Shown here: positions 39,758 through 49,207 of the stretch, one piece after another
How positions within the stretch are numbered: the stretch's first letter is position 1
Layout: every line of letters begins with the position of its first letter
Source: Aquabacterium humicola
Lineage (GTDB): Bacteria; Pseudomonadota; Gammaproteobacteria; Burkholderiales; Burkholderiaceae_C
Assembly: GCF_030167915.1 (NCBI RefSeq)
Contig: NZ_JARGNB010000001.1
Coordinates: forward strand, 1,860,001 to 1,924,000
DNA length: 64,000 nt
Reading direction: 5' to 3'
Program-made: the position numbers and the translations under genes
The notes under the pieces: model-generated
What the model was told of the DNA's origin: nothing
Databases searched by the model: none
What the model saw: the letters and a program-made list of their open reading frames with translations, nothing else

Positions 39758-42625
39758 GTGCTGCCGACAGTGCGCCCAATGGCCCCCGCCATCTCCTTCC
39801 TGCGCACGCTGACCGGGCGCACGCTGCTGCGGCTGGCGGCCGCGGGCGGCCTGATGCTGCTGGCCGCGGCGGCGCTCAACGCGACGCTGCAGTACCGCCA
39901 GGCCGAAGCCGCGGCACAGCAGCGGCTGTCGGCCGCGGCCGCGGTGCGCGCGCGGGTGGCCGAGCGCGTGCTCGGCCACACCGTCGAGACGCATGACGCG
40001 GTGCGCCGCGCGTTCGCCGAGCGCTGGCCGGCGTACCAGGACGCCGCGACGCCGGCGCGTCTGCCGACGCTGCTCGCGCGCTACCCCGACGGCGCCTGGC
40101 GCAACCGGCGCGAGCTGGCCGATGGCCGGGTGCATCCCACCGGCTGGGTGCCGCCGAAGACGGCGCTCTCCGACGAGTTGAAGCGCCTGCTGGTGCTGTT
40201 CTGGGACCTGTCGAGCCAATTCGGCCCCGGCGCCGCGGTGCGCCACGACAACCTGTTCTTCATGAGCGTGCCCGAGGAAAGCAACCTCGGCTACGACCCG
40301 ACGCTGTTTCCGAACTGGGTCTTCGACATCCCCGCCGGCTTCAGCCAGCTGGACTACGAATGGGGCCGCCTCGCCTACCGCCCGGCGCGGCCCGGCGAAC
40401 GCTCGCGTTATGCGACGCCGATGGTCGACGACGTCGGGCCGCAGCACGGGCCGATGTTCCAGATCCTGACGCCGATGCACCTCGGCGAGCGCCATGTCGC
40501 GACGGTGGCGACGACCTTGCTGCTGAAGGACTTCCTCGCCCGCGCGCTGCCCGCGGCGAGCGACCAGCGCCAGCTGCTGTTCCGCGCCGACGGCCGCCTG
40601 ATCGCCGACACGCTCAAGGCCGATCCCGGCGCGCCGAGCCGGCGCGAGACGCGGCTCGCCGAGCTCGGCGAGGCGCTCGCCGGCGCGCTGCTGGCCAGCA
40701 CCGCGGCGGCCGACGGCACGCCGCGCACCGGCTTCGACGCCGCCAGCGACCTGTACTTCGCCAGCGCCCGCATCGACGGCCCGGACTGGTTCGTCGCGAC
40801 GACACTGCCCGGCGCCGCGGTGCGCGCCGAGGCACTGCGCGCGGCCGCCGGCGCGCTGGCCGCGCACGGCGCGGTGCTGCTGGTGCTGCTGGCGCTGCTG
40901 GCCTGGATCCTGCGCCGCCATGTCGCCGCGCCGCTCGGCGCGCTGACCGCCGCCGCCGAGGCGGTGGCCGGCGGCGACCTCTGGGTGCGCGCGCCGGCGG
41001 GCCGCGCCGACGAGCTCGGCCGCCTCGCGTCGGCCTTCAACCACATGGCCGCGCAGGTGGCCGCGCGCGATGCCGCGCTGCGCCAGGACAAGCAGCAGAT
41101 CGAGGCCGCGCTGACGGCGCTGCAGCTGACCGACGCGCGCTGGCGCGCGATGACCGACAAGGCCTCCGATGCCATCGCGGTGGTCGATACCCCGCTGCTG
41201 CTGCGCGACGTGACGCCGCCGGTCGAGCGCATGCTGGGGCTGGCGCCCGCGGCGCTGGTCGGCCGCTCGCTGCTGGCGCTGGTGCACGACGACGATGCCG
41301 ACACTGTGCGCGACCGGCTGCAGGCGCCCGACGGCCGGCCGCTGCAGTTCCGCGCGCGCGATGCCGCCGGCGGCTGGCGCGTGCTGGAGGCGGTGGCCAG
41401 CGACGCGCGGGCCCACGCCGCGGTGCGCGGCATCGTGCTGAACATCCGCGACGTCAGCGCGACGGTGGAAGCCGAGCGCCAGCTGCGCCAGGCGCAGAAG
41501 CTGGAGGCCATCGGCACGCTCGCCGGCGGCATCGCGCACGACTTCAACAACATGCTGTCGGCGATCCTCGGCTACGGCGAGCTCGCACGTGCGCAGGCGG
41601 CCGAGGGCTCGGCGCAGCGCCGCCACATCGACGCGTCGCTGGCCGCCGGCAGGCGCGCGAAGTCGCTGGTCGAACGCATCCTCGCGTTCGCGCGCGGCGG
41701 CATCGCCGAGCAGCGGCCTGTGCAGGTGCAGGCGGTGGTGAACGAGGCGCTCGACGCGATCGCCGCCTCGCTGCCGGCCGGCGTCGTGCTGACGCGTGAA
41801 CTGAGCGGCGGCGACGCCGGCGTCGTCGGCGACCCGACACAGGTGCACCAGCTGGTGATGAACCTCTGCACGAACGCCGTGCAGGCGATGAAGGACGCGG
41901 GCCGCCTGGACGTGCGCTTGCAGCGCCGGCAGCTCGACGCACCGCTGGCGCTGGCCGGCGGCACGCTGCCGGCCGGCGACGCCCTGCAGCTGACCGTCGC
42001 CGACACCGGCACCGGCATGCCGCCCGCGCTGATCGAGCGCATCTTCGATCCCTTCTTCACCACCAAGGCGGTCGGTGTCGGCACCGGGCTCGGGCTGTCG
42101 CTGGTGCACCGCATCGTCGGCGAGCTCGGGGGTGGCCTGCGCGTCACCAGCCGCGTCGGCGAAGGCAGCCGCTTCGAGGTCTGGCTGCCGGTGCGTGCGG
42201 CGGTCGCCGATCGGAGTCGTGCGGCCGCGCCCGCGGAGACACCGCGCGGCCAGGGCCAGCGCGTGCTGCTGGTCGACGACGAGGAGCCGCTGGTGCGGCT
42301 GGCCGAGGAGTTGCTCACCAGGCTCGGCTATGTGCCGACCGGCTTCACCGACGCGCGCGCGGCGCTCGAAGCGTTGCAGGCCGCACCGCAGCGCTTCGAC
42401 CTGCTGCTGAGCGACGAAGCGATGCCCGGGCTCACCGGCACCGAGCTGGCGCGGCGTGCGCGCGCACTGCGGCCCGACCTGCCGATCGTGATGTGCAGCG
42501 GCTACGTCACGCCGGCGCTGCAGCAGCGCGCCCGCGCCATCGGCGTGCAGACGCTGCTGGCCAAGCCGCTGGCGCATGCGGACATCGCGCGCGCGCTCGC
42601 GGCGGCGCTGGGCCTACAACGGTAA
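39758..42625 (+). CDS. PAS-containing hybrid histidine kinase
   Basis: 955 residues from GTG 39758, or 948 from ATG 39779 (the latter removes only MLPTVRP). N-terminal helix ([18 protein letters not shown]), a ~300-residue periplasmic Cache-like sensor ([31 protein letters not shown]), second helix near 360-380, HAMP, PAS domain ([13 protein letters not shown]-like), dimerisation helix with [19 protein letters not shown], ATPase domain ([20 protein letters not shown]) and a receiver ([25 protein letters not shown]). No output gene is adjacent, so the target is unknown. Confidence 0.9.
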   Translation: MLPTVRPMAPAISFLRTLTGRTLLRLAAAGGLMLLAAAALNATLQYRQAEAAAQQRLSAAAAVRARVAERVLGHTVETHDAVRRAFAERWPAYQDAATPARLPTLLARYPDGAWRNRRELADGRVHPTGWVPPKTALSDELKRLLVLFWDLSSQFGPGAAVRHDNLFFMSVPEESNLGYDPTLFPNWVFDIPAGFSQLDYEWGRLAYRPARPGERSRYATPMVDDVGPQHGPMFQILTPMHLGERHVATVATTLLLKDFLARALPAASDQRQLLFRADGRLIADTLKADPGAPSRRETRLAELGEALAGALLASTAAADGTPRTGFDAASDLYFASARIDGPDWFVATTLPGAAVRAEALRAAAGALAAHGAVLLVLLALLAWILRRHVAAPLGALTAAAEAVAGGDLWVRAPAGRADELGRLASAFNHMAAQVAARDAALRQDKQQIEAALTALQLTDARWRAMTDKASDAIAVVDTPLLLRDVTPPVERMLGLAPAALVGRSLLALVHDDDADTVRDRLQAPDGRPLQFRARDAAGGWRVLEAVASDARAHAAVRGIVLNIRDVSATVEAERQLRQAQKLEAIGTLAGGIAHDFNNMLSAILGYGELARAQAAEGSAQRRHIDASLAAGRRAKSLVERILAFARGGIAEQRPVQVQAVVNEALDAIAASLPAGVVLTRELSGGDAGVVGDPTQVHQLVMNLCTNAVQAMKDAGRLDVRLQRRQLDAPLALAGGTLPAGDALQLTVADTGTGMPPALIERIFDPFFTTKAVGVGTGLGLSLVHRIVGELGGGLRVTSRVGEGSRFEVWLPVRAAVADRSRAAAPAETPRGQGQRVLLVDDEEPLVRLAEELLTRLGYVPTGFTDARAALEALQAAPQRFDLLLSDEAMPGLTGTELARRARALRPDLPIVMCSGYVTPALQQRARAIGVQTLLAKPLAHADIARALAAALGLQR

Positions 42626-42744
42626 TCGACGGCGCGCGCGCCGAAACCGCCGCGCAACGCCGGGCGGGCTCAATGGACCCCGGCGATGGCGATCGATCAC
42701 CGCCCTGCAGGAGCCCCCAACCGTCCCCCCCACCGAAAGTACGC

Positions 42745-43287
42745 ATGACCCCGACCAACCTCACCCGCCGCGCCGCCGGCCTGACCCTGCTGGCGCTGCT
42801 CGGCGCTGCTGCCGGCTGCGCGACGAAGCCCGACGTGCGGCATGACCAGGACGCCGGCTTCGACCTGAAGGCCTACCGGACCTTCGCGTTCTATGAACCC
42901 GCCTCGCTGCACTACACCAGCCTGCTGGAACAGCGCCTGCGCCAGGCGACGCGCGAGCAGCTCGAGCGCATCAGCGTGCGCTACGACGAACGGGATCCCG
43001 ACCTGCGCGTGAACTACCTGCTGCAGGTGCTCGACCGCCAGGAGCTGCGCACGACCCCGGCCGCGCGCTTCGGCTACCGCGGCTGGAACGGCGGTCAGCT
43101 CGAGACCGTCGACGTGCGCGACGGCACGCTGGCGATCGACCTCGTCGATGCGCGCCGCAACCTGCTGATGTGGCGCGGCGTCGCCGAAGGCCGCATCGAT
43201 GCGAAGACCGCGGCGCAGCCCGGACCGGCGATCGACGCGGTGGTCGCGCAGTTGATCGCTCACGTGCCGGTCAACGGCGTGCGCTGA
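42745..43287 (+). CDS. DUF4136-family lipoprotein
   Basis: 180 residues. The signal peptide TLLALLGAAAGC ends in a lipobox Cys. The rest fits DUF4136: FDLKAYRTFAFYEPA near the start, a middle VNYLLQVLDRQE, and LVDARRNLLMWRGVAEGRID before the C-terminal helix. Function of the family is unknown; members are anchored in the outer membrane. It is followed 12 bases later by a small glycine-zipper protein gene on the same strand. Confidence 0.82.
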   Translation: MTPTNLTRRAAGLTLLALLGAAAGCATKPDVRHDQDAGFDLKAYRTFAFYEPASLHYTSLLEQRLRQATREQLERISVRYDERDPDLRVNYLLQVLDRQELRTTPAARFGYRGWNGGQLETVDVRDGTLAIDLVDARRNLLMWRGVAEGRIDAKTAAQPGPAIDAVVAQLIAHVPVNGVR

Positions 43288-43299
43288 GGGAGCCGATCG

Positions 43300-43839
43300 A
43301 TGACACGCGTCAATGGCCTGCTGGTGCTGCTGCCGGCGCTCGTTGCCCTGCCGGTCCAGGCGCAGGCGCCGGCCGGCGCCCGCGGCGCCACCGGCCAGGT
43401 GGTCTATCCGGCCAGGGGCCAGAGCGCCCACCAGGTCGACCAGGACCGCTACGCCTGCCATGACTGGGCGCGCCAGCAGTCGGGTTTCGACCCGATGCAG
43501 CCCTCGCCGACCGCCGCCACGCCGGCCCTGCCCGCAGCGACCGGCGACACCGGCGCGACCGCGTCGCTTGCCGGCATCGCGCAGGGCGCGGCCGGTGGTG
43601 CCGCGCTGGCCGAGATCGCCGAACGCGATGCCGGCAAGGGTGCCGCGGTCGGCGTGTTCGGCGCCGGCCTGCGCCAGCGCGCCCAGCAACAGCAGGCGCT
43701 GGCGGGACAACAGGCCGCGCAGCAACAGCAGCTGGCCCTGCAGCAGCAGCAACAGCAATCGGCCCGCGCGCAGCAGCGCGGCCTCTACGAGCGCGCCTTC
43801 GCCGCCTGCATGGAAGCACGCGGCTACGTCGTGAAGTAG
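43300..43839 (+). CDS. Exported glycine-zipper/Gln-rich small protein
   Basis: 179 residues. Signal peptide (GLLVLLPALVALPVQAQA), a segment with YPARGQSAHQVDQDRYACHDWA like the start of YMGG-type glycine-zipper proteins, a Gly/Ala helix region (AGIAQGAAGGAALAEIAERDAGKGAAVGVF), then a Gln-rich stretch (QQQQALAGQQAAQQQQLALQ) and a C-terminal YERAFAACMEARGYVV. Two Cys residues (in ACHDW and ACMEA) could pair. It appears to be an envelope protein of unknown role. The Gln run (CAG/CAA repeats near 43685-43760) may vary in length. Confidence 0.7.
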   Translation: MTRVNGLLVLLPALVALPVQAQAPAGARGATGQVVYPARGQSAHQVDQDRYACHDWARQQSGFDPMQPSPTAATPALPAATGDTGATASLAGIAQGAAGGAALAEIAERDAGKGAAVGVFGAGLRQRAQQQQALAGQQAAQQQQLALQQQQQQSARAQQRGLYERAFAACMEARGYVVK

Positions 43840-43860
43840 CCCACCAGGGGAGCGTCCACC

Positions 43861-43989
43861 ATGAACCCCGCGCCCGTCGCGCCCGGCGCGCTGGCGCTGC
43901 CGGCCGCGGGCTGCAGCCCGGAGCCGCCGGCGCCGCGTCACTACATCCCGAAGGCGACCGTGGCGTTGAACGCTCAGCTGACGCGTTAG
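43861..43989 (+). CDS. Predicted 42-residue small lipoprotein
   Basis: ATG 43861 has AGGGGAG 8 bases upstream, a strong ribosome site. The product begins MNPAPVAPGALALPAAGCSP, where LPAAGC looks like a lipobox, and ends with PRHYIPKATVALNAQLTR. The hydrophobic segment is short and there is no basic N-terminus, so export is uncertain. It follows the glycine-zipper gene by 21 bases on the same strand and could be the third gene of that small envelope-protein set. Confidence 0.45.
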   Translation: MNPAPVAPGALALPAAGCSPEPPAPRHYIPKATVALNAQLTR

Positions 43990-44093
43990 CGGCGGGCGGG
44001 TGCGGGTCACATCGCGGGGCCTCTAAACTGGCCCGCCCGAGACGACCCGCCTGCGGCCGGCGCAGCGCGCGCACCGCAGCACCGAGGATGCCC

Positions 44094-45620
44094 ATGACCG
44101 ACTGGACCGCCGGCTACGTTGCCGACATCGGCTACACCTACGGCTACTACGCCGAGATGAACCCGCTGCGCATGAAGCTCGCGTTCCTGCGCGCCGGGTT
44201 GATGCCGCCCGAGGTCGGCACCGCCTGCGAGCTCGGCTTCGGCCAGGGACTGGGCACCAACCTGCACGCGGCCGCGAGCGCGACGCACTGGTGCGGCACC
44301 GACTTCAATCCGGCACAGGCGGCGTTCGCGCAGCAGCTCGCGGCGGCGTCCGGCAGCGGTGCCCGCCTGCTCGACGAGTCCTTCGCCGAATTCACCGCCC
44401 GAACCGACCTGCCCGACTTCGACTTCATCGCGCTGCACGGCATCTGGAGCTGGATCAACGACGACAACCGCCACCGCATCGTCGATTTCGTGCGCCGCAA
44501 GCTGAAGGTGGGCGGCGTGCTCTACACCAGCTACAACACGCTGCCGGGCTGGGCGCCGTTCGCGCCGATGCGCCACCTGCTGGCGCGGCACGCCGAGGTG
44601 ATGGGCACCGACGGCCGCGGCATCGTCAGCCAGGTGGACGACGCCCTGGCCTTCGCCGACCAGCTGCTGGCGCAGAACCCGAACTACGTGCGCGCCAACC
44701 CGATGGTGCCCGAGCGCCTGAAGCAGGTGAAGGCGCAGGACCGCCACTACGTCGCGCACGAGTACTTCAATCGCGACTGGCATCCGATGCACTTCGCGAC
44801 GATGGCCGAGTGGCTGGCGCCGGCCAAGCTCGGCTTCGCCTGCCCCGCGCATCTGCTCGACCATGTCGACAACCTGAACCTGACGCCCGAGCAGCAGGAC
44901 TTCCTGAAGGCGATTCCCGACGCGGGCTTTCGCGAATCGGTGCGCGACTTCATCACCAACCAGCAGTTCCGTCGCGACTACTGGGTCAAGGGCGCGCGGC
45001 GCCTGAATGCGCTGGAGCGCACCGAGGCGTTGCGCGCGCAGCGCCTGGCACTGGTCTCGCACCGTCCCGACGTGCTGCTGAAGGTGACCGGCGTGCTGGG
45101 CGAGGCGCAGATGAACGAAGAAGCCACCGCGCCGATCCTCGACCTGCTGGCCGACCATGCGCCACGCAGCATCGCCGAGATCGAGGCCGCCGCGAAGCTG
45201 CCTTTCGGCAAGCTCGTGCAGTGCCTGACGCTGCTGTGCGGCTCGAGCCATGTGTTTCCGGTGCAGGACGAGGCCGCGGCGGCCGCGGCACGCGGCCGCT
45301 GCGAGCGGCTGAACCGGCAGCTCATGCTGCGCAGCCGCGCCGACGGCGAGGTCGGCCACCTGGCCAGCCCGCTGATCGGCGGCGGCGTGCCGGTCGGCCG
45401 CTTCCCGCAGCTGTTCCTGCTGGCGCGTTCGCAAGGCGGCGAGCGCCCGCAGGACTGGGCGCGCTATGCGTGGAACCTGCTGGCGCAGCAAAACCAGCGC
45501 CTGCTCAAGGATGGCCACGGGCTGCAGACGCCGGAGGAGAACCTGGCCGAGATGGGGCAGCTGGCGCAGCGCTTCGAGCAGAAGGAACTGCCCGCCTTGC
45601 GCGCGCTGCAGGTGGCCTGA
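44094..45620 (+). CDS. SAM-dependent methyltransferase with PKMT-type regulatory domain
   Basis: 508 residues. Methyltransferase motif I is ACELGFGQGLGTNLHAAA and motif II WCGTDFNP; the first ~230 residues form that domain. The remainder matches the methyltransferase regulatory domain (pfam10119 type; YVAHEYFNRDWHPMHF, LSPEQQDFLK-like). Known relatives methylate surface proteins on Lys in Rickettsia and others; the substrate here is unknown. I prefer ATG 44094 to 44088 because GAGG (44084-44087) is 6 bases from 44094 but touches 44088. Confidence 0.85.
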   Translation: MTDWTAGYVADIGYTYGYYAEMNPLRMKLAFLRAGLMPPEVGTACELGFGQGLGTNLHAAASATHWCGTDFNPAQAAFAQQLAAASGSGARLLDESFAEFTARTDLPDFDFIALHGIWSWINDDNRHRIVDFVRRKLKVGGVLYTSYNTLPGWAPFAPMRHLLARHAEVMGTDGRGIVSQVDDALAFADQLLAQNPNYVRANPMVPERLKQVKAQDRHYVAHEYFNRDWHPMHFATMAEWLAPAKLGFACPAHLLDHVDNLNLTPEQQDFLKAIPDAGFRESVRDFITNQQFRRDYWVKGARRLNALERTEALRAQRLALVSHRPDVLLKVTGVLGEAQMNEEATAPILDLLADHAPRSIAEIEAAAKLPFGKLVQCLTLLCGSSHVFPVQDEAAAAAARGRCERLNRQLMLRSRADGEVGHLASPLIGGGVPVGRFPQLFLLARSQGGERPQDWARYAWNLLAQQNQRLLKDGHGLQTPEENLAEMGQLAQRFEQKELPALRALQVA

Positions 45621-45654
45621 ACCGGCGGCGCGGCCACCGCCGCGTGCGCGCACG

Positions 45655-46935
45655 CTACAGCTGCGCGCCGAACCACGAGGCCACGTGCTCCAGCGCCTTC
45701 TCCTTCAGCGGCCGGTGCCGCCAGGCCTGCAGCGTGACGGGCCGGGACTGCCGGAAGTCCTGCTCGAAGACCTCGATCTGCCGTCGGGCGAAGGCCGCGT
45801 CGATGAGGTTGAGGTTGGCCTCGTCGTTGAGGCGGAACGAGCGGTTGTCGAAGTTCGTCGAGCCCACCGACACCATCAAGGCGTCGACCACCAGCACCTT
45901 GCAGTGGAACATCGTCGGCTGGTATTCGGCGATGGTCGCGCCGGCTTCGAGCAGCGGCCCCCAGCGCGCACGCGATGCGCGGCGCACGATGTCGGTGTCG
46001 ATGTCCGGGCCGGGCACGATGATGCGCACCTGCACGCCGCGCCGCGCGGCCGCGGCCAGCGCCTGCGTCATCAGGTCGTCGGGCACGAAGTACGAGCTCG
46101 ACAGGTGGATGCTGCGCGTCGCGGCGGTCACCGCGAGCAGGTACATCAGGTGCATGCTCTCGCTGCCGCCGCTGGGCGAGCTGCTGAACATCTGCGCCGC
46201 GGACTCCCCGCGCGGCGACAGCGCGGGAAAGTACGCCTCGCCGTGCAGCACGCGGCCGGTCGCCTTGGTCCAGTTGTCGACGAACACCGCCTGCATCTGC
46301 GCCACGACCGGTCCCTCGACGCGGAAGTGCGTGTCGCGCCAGTGGTCGGGATCCTGCGCCCGGCCGCGCCACTTGTCGGCGATGCCGACGCCGCCGGTGA
46401 AGCCCGTCGTGCCGTCGATCACCAGCAGCTTGCGGTGCGTGCGGTTGTTCATGCGCGGCAGGTTCCACCAGTGCGGCTCGTGGAAACGTTCGATCTCGAT
46501 GCCGGCGGCCTGCATCTGCTCGAGGTAGCGCGACTCCATCTTCACGCTGCCGAGCCAGTCGAGCAGCACGTGCACGCGCACGCCGCCGCGCGCCCGCTCG
46601 ATCAGCGCATCGGCGAACTCGCGCCCGATCGACTCGGACCAGTAGATGTAGGTTTCGAAGGTGATCGTGCGGCGCGCGCCGCGGATCGCGGCCAGCATCG
46701 CCGGAAAGATCGCGTCGCCGTTGAGCAGCACTTCGGCGCGGTTACCGTCGAGCATCTGCGGCCCGAGCAGCACGCCCATGACACGACGGAACTGCGCGTC
46801 GTCGGTCCCGTACAGGTGCTCGACGCGCTGGCTGACCTTCTTCTCGCCGCTGCTGAAGTTGATGACCACCAGCACCACGGCGAGCGTGAGCAGGCAACTG
46901 CCGAGGGCAATCCAGATCCACGAAAGGGTCTTCAC
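45655..46935 (-). CDS. Cardiolipin synthase-like phospholipase D protein
   Basis: About 426 residues. An N-terminal helix (TLSWIWIALGSCLLTLAVVLVVI) and two HKD motifs: HRKLLVIDGTTGFTGG in the first half and HCKVLVVDALMVSVGSTN in the second, both complete. It should condense phosphatidylglycerol to cardiolipin or act on similar phospholipids at the membrane. The start is uncertain: the GTG at 46935 places the helix at the N-terminus; the frame also has a TTG at 46974. It converges on the methyltransferase gene (34 bases). Confidence 0.87.
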   Translation of the reverse strand: MKTLSWIWIALGSCLLTLAVVLVVINFSSGEKKVSQRVEHLYGTDDAQFRRVMGVLLGPQMLDGNRAEVLLNGDAIFPAMLAAIRGARRTITFETYIYWSESIGREFADALIERARGGVRVHVLLDWLGSVKMESRYLEQMQAAGIEIERFHEPHWWNLPRMNNRTHRKLLVIDGTTGFTGGVGIADKWRGRAQDPDHWRDTHFRVEGPVVAQMQAVFVDNWTKATGRVLHGEAYFPALSPRGESAAQMFSSSPSGGSESMHLMYLLAVTAATRSIHLSSSYFVPDDLMTQALAAAARRGVQVRIIVPGPDIDTDIVRRASRARWGPLLEAGATIAEYQPTMFHCKVLVVDALMVSVGSTNFDNRSFRLNDEANLNLIDAAFARRQIEVFEQDFRQSRPVTLQAWRHRPLKEKALEHVASWFGAQL

Positions 46936-47086
46936 GTCAGGTTCGGCGGTGTCGGGCGGTCGATGGCACTTCAATTGGCAAGCGCGGGGCCCGGCCCGTC
47001 CTCGCGGCCGATGAATGCCACTGCGATGCCCCCGCGGATCAAATCAGGCGCATGATTGCTGCAGTGCAGCATTTTTGGAGACGCCC

Positions 47087-48199
47087 ATGGCGCTCGAATC
47101 CCTCGTCGACACCATCGACCGCGCGCTCGACGCCGCCGGCCTCGGCCGCGCCCAGGCGCGCGGGCAGGGTGTGCGCGCGACCATCGACCGCGCGCTGGCG
47201 GCGGCCGGTCTGATCGCGCGGACCGCGACACCGCCGCGCGCCGACACCGTCCACGACGCCGCGCCGGCGGGTGCACCGGTGCGCACGCGACCGGTTCGCC
47301 GCGAAGACGATGTCATCGACGTCAGCGACGTCAGCGACGTCAGAGACGACGTCGGGCAGTTCCTGAGCCGGCGCCACACCAGCCGGCACGGCAGCCTCGG
47401 CTACAAGCTCTACGTGCCGGCGGCCTTCGACGGCACGCCGTTGCCGCTGATCGTGATGCTGCATGGCTGCAAGCAGAACCCGGACGACTTTGCCGCCGGC
47501 ACGCGCATGAACCGGCTGGCCGAGCAGCACGGCTTCCTGGTCGCCTACCCGGCGCAGGAGGTGCGCGCGAACGGCTCGAACTGCTGGAACTGGTTCGAGC
47601 GCGCGCATCAGTCGCGCGACGGCGCGGAACCGGCGCTGATCGCCGGCATCGTGGCCGAGATCGGCCGCAGCCACGCGGTGGCGCCGGGGCGGGTGTACGT
47701 GGCCGGCTTGTCCGCCGGCGCAGCGATGGCGGTGATCCTCGGCGAGCTGTACCCGGAGGTCTTCGCGGCCGTGGCGGCGCACTCCGGGCTGCCGATGGGT
47801 GCGGCGCACGACGTGCCATCGGCCTTCGCGGCGATGCACGGACGCACCGCCGGTCCCGTGCCGGGCATCGCGCACCGCGGCGCGCGGCCTACCATCGTCT
47901 TCCACGGCGATCGCGATGCGACGGTCACGCCGGCCAACGGCACGGCGATCGTCGACCGCAGCGTGGCGGCCTTCGAACGGGCCGGCCGGCCGCTGCGCCG
48001 CGTGGATGTCGACACCGGGTCCGACGGCCGCCGCTGCACGACGCACCGCTACGTCGATGCGGCAGGGCGCACCGCGGTGGAGAGCTGGGTCGTGCATGGT
48101 GGCGCGCACGCGTGGTTCGGCGGCAGCCCGGCGGGCTCGTACACCGATGCGGCGGGCCCCGATGCGTCGGCGCAGATCGTGCGCTTCTTCCTCGACTGA
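47087..48199 (+). CDS. PHB depolymerase-family esterase with duplicated N-terminal motif
   Basis: 370 residues. An alpha/beta hydrolase of the esterase-PHB type: VMLHGCKQNPDDFAAGTRMN (oxyanion region), catalytic Ser in GLSAGAAM, Asp in HGDRDATV and His in VVHGGAHAW. No signal peptide is visible, so it may be intracellular. The first ~70 residues have a duplicated motif (TIDRALDAAGL then TIDRALAAAGL), followed by a DVSDVSDVRD linker from a 9-base repeat. ATG 47087 has GGAG 7 bases upstream. The true substrate may be a polyester or other esters. Confidence 0.85.
   Translation: MALESLVDTIDRALDAAGLGRAQARGQGVRATIDRALAAAGLIARTATPPRADTVHDAAPAGAPVRTRPVRREDDVIDVSDVSDVRDDVGQFLSRRHTSRHGSLGYKLYVPAAFDGTPLPLIVMLHGCKQNPDDFAAGTRMNRLAEQHGFLVAYPAQEVRANGSNCWNWFERAHQSRDGAEPALIAGIVAEIGRSHAVAPGRVYVAGLSAGAAMAVILGELYPEVFAAVAAHSGLPMGAAHDVPSAFAAMHGRTAGPVPGIAHRGARPTIVFHGDRDATVTPANGTAIVDRSVAAFERAGRPLRRVDVDTGSDGRRCTTHRYVDAAGRTAVESWVVHGGAHAWFGGSPAGSYTDAAGPDASAQIVRFFLD
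47318..47344 (+). repeat. Three 9-base tandem units inside the esterase gene
   Basis: GACGTCAGC, GACGTCAGC, GACGTCAGA in direct succession, in frame, coding DVS-DVS-DVR. It forms an acidic linker before the catalytic domain. Such repeats can change in number without breaking the frame. Confidence 0.8.
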
Positions 48200-48257
48200 C
48201 GGGGCGCCTCGCGCAGCGTGCGTGGCCGCTCCGGCAGGCCGCTAGGCCCGCAAAGCA

Positions 48258-48292
48258 CGAAGCCCGCGGATCAGGCCGATCGGCGGGCTTCG
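48258..48292 (-). terminator. Hairpin downstream of the tRNA-fMet gene
   Basis: A 10-base perfect stem CGAAGCCCGC / GCGGGCTTCG (48258-48267, 48283-48292) sits 27 bases beyond the tRNA 3' end on the minus strand. Only a short T run follows in that direction (TGCTTTGC). It lies 58 bases after the esterase stop, so it could act on both converging transcripts. Confidence 0.6.
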
Positions 48293-48318
48293 CAGGGCGT
48301 CTGGCGACGCCGGAATCT

Positions 48319-48395
<77 letters not shown>

Positions 48396-48564
48396 TCTGG
48401 AAGGATCGGACTATAGCACCATTCCGATGACCTCGACATCGAGCCCGACCAGCGCGACGATGGCCGTGGCGCGCGCGTAGGATGCAGAACGTTGTGACGC
48501 CGGCCGGCGTAGCGTAACGTGCGCGTTGTTACTCCGGGTGCCGGAGCCTCCACTGTGTGAAGCG

Positions 48565-49206
48565 ATGAGCGACAAGAAAACCGTCCTGCTGGTCGACGAC
48601 CATGAACTGGTGCGCTTCGGCGTCAAGACGATGTACGCCGAGCTGCTCGGCGTGCCCGTCGAATGGCTCGAAGCCGGCACGCTGCAGGAAGCGATCGACA
48701 GCTACACCTCGCACGGCGCGGTCGACGCGGTGCTGCTCGACCTGAACCTCGCCGACTGCAAGGGCCTGCAGGGCCTGCGCCAGTTCCTGCAGGCGCACCC
48801 GAAGGCCCGCGTCGCGGTGTTCAGCGGCACGCAGGACGAGTTCGTGATCCGCCAGGCGCGCGCGCTGGGCGCCGCGGCCTATGTCGGCAAGGGCACGATG
48901 ATGACCCAGATGCGCGACACGCTGGTCGCGCTGCTGTTCCCGAACGGCGCGCCGGAATCGCGCGGCCCGGCGGCACCGACCAGCGCGCTGTTCCCGCGCT
49001 TCCCGTCGTCGGCGATGTACGACCGCGTCGCCGAGCTCGGGCCGCGCCACCTCGAGATCCTGGAACTGGTGCTGTCCGGCTGCACGAACCAGGAGATCAG
49101 CAACTCGACCAACCTGTCGCTGGGCACGGTGAAGAACTACGTGTCCTCGCTGCTGCTGGCGCTGGACGTGCGCTCGCGCTCGCACCTGATCAGCCTGTTC
49201 CGCTGA
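48565..49206 (+). CDS. LuxR/NarL-type response regulator
   Basis: 213 residues. Receiver domain with Asp11/Asp12, phospho-acceptor Asp59 (LLDLNLAD) and Lys in YVGKGTM; C-terminal LuxR HTH (LGPRHLEILELVLSGCTNQEIS, then GTVKNYVSSLL). The ATG 48565 gives the normal N-terminus; the frame is open a little further upstream. One base separates it from the hybrid kinase gene, so the two form a pair. They stand 2 kb ahead of the T6SS cluster and may regulate it, which is inference. Confidence 0.92.
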   Translation: MSDKKTVLLVDDHELVRFGVKTMYAELLGVPVEWLEAGTLQEAIDSYTSHGAVDAVLLDLNLADCKGLQGLRQFLQAHPKARVAVFSGTQDEFVIRQARALGAAAYVGKGTMMTQMRDTLVALLFPNGAPESRGPAAPTSALFPRFPSSAMYDRVAELGPRHLEILELVLSGCTNQEISNSTNLSLGTVKNYVSSLLLALDVRSRSHLISLFR

Positions 49207-49207
49207 C

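Noticed and set aside
43685-43760. CAG/CAA-rich run as a possible mobile or CRISPR-like repeat
   Set aside because: It is a Gln-coding low-complexity stretch within an exported protein; units are not spaced.
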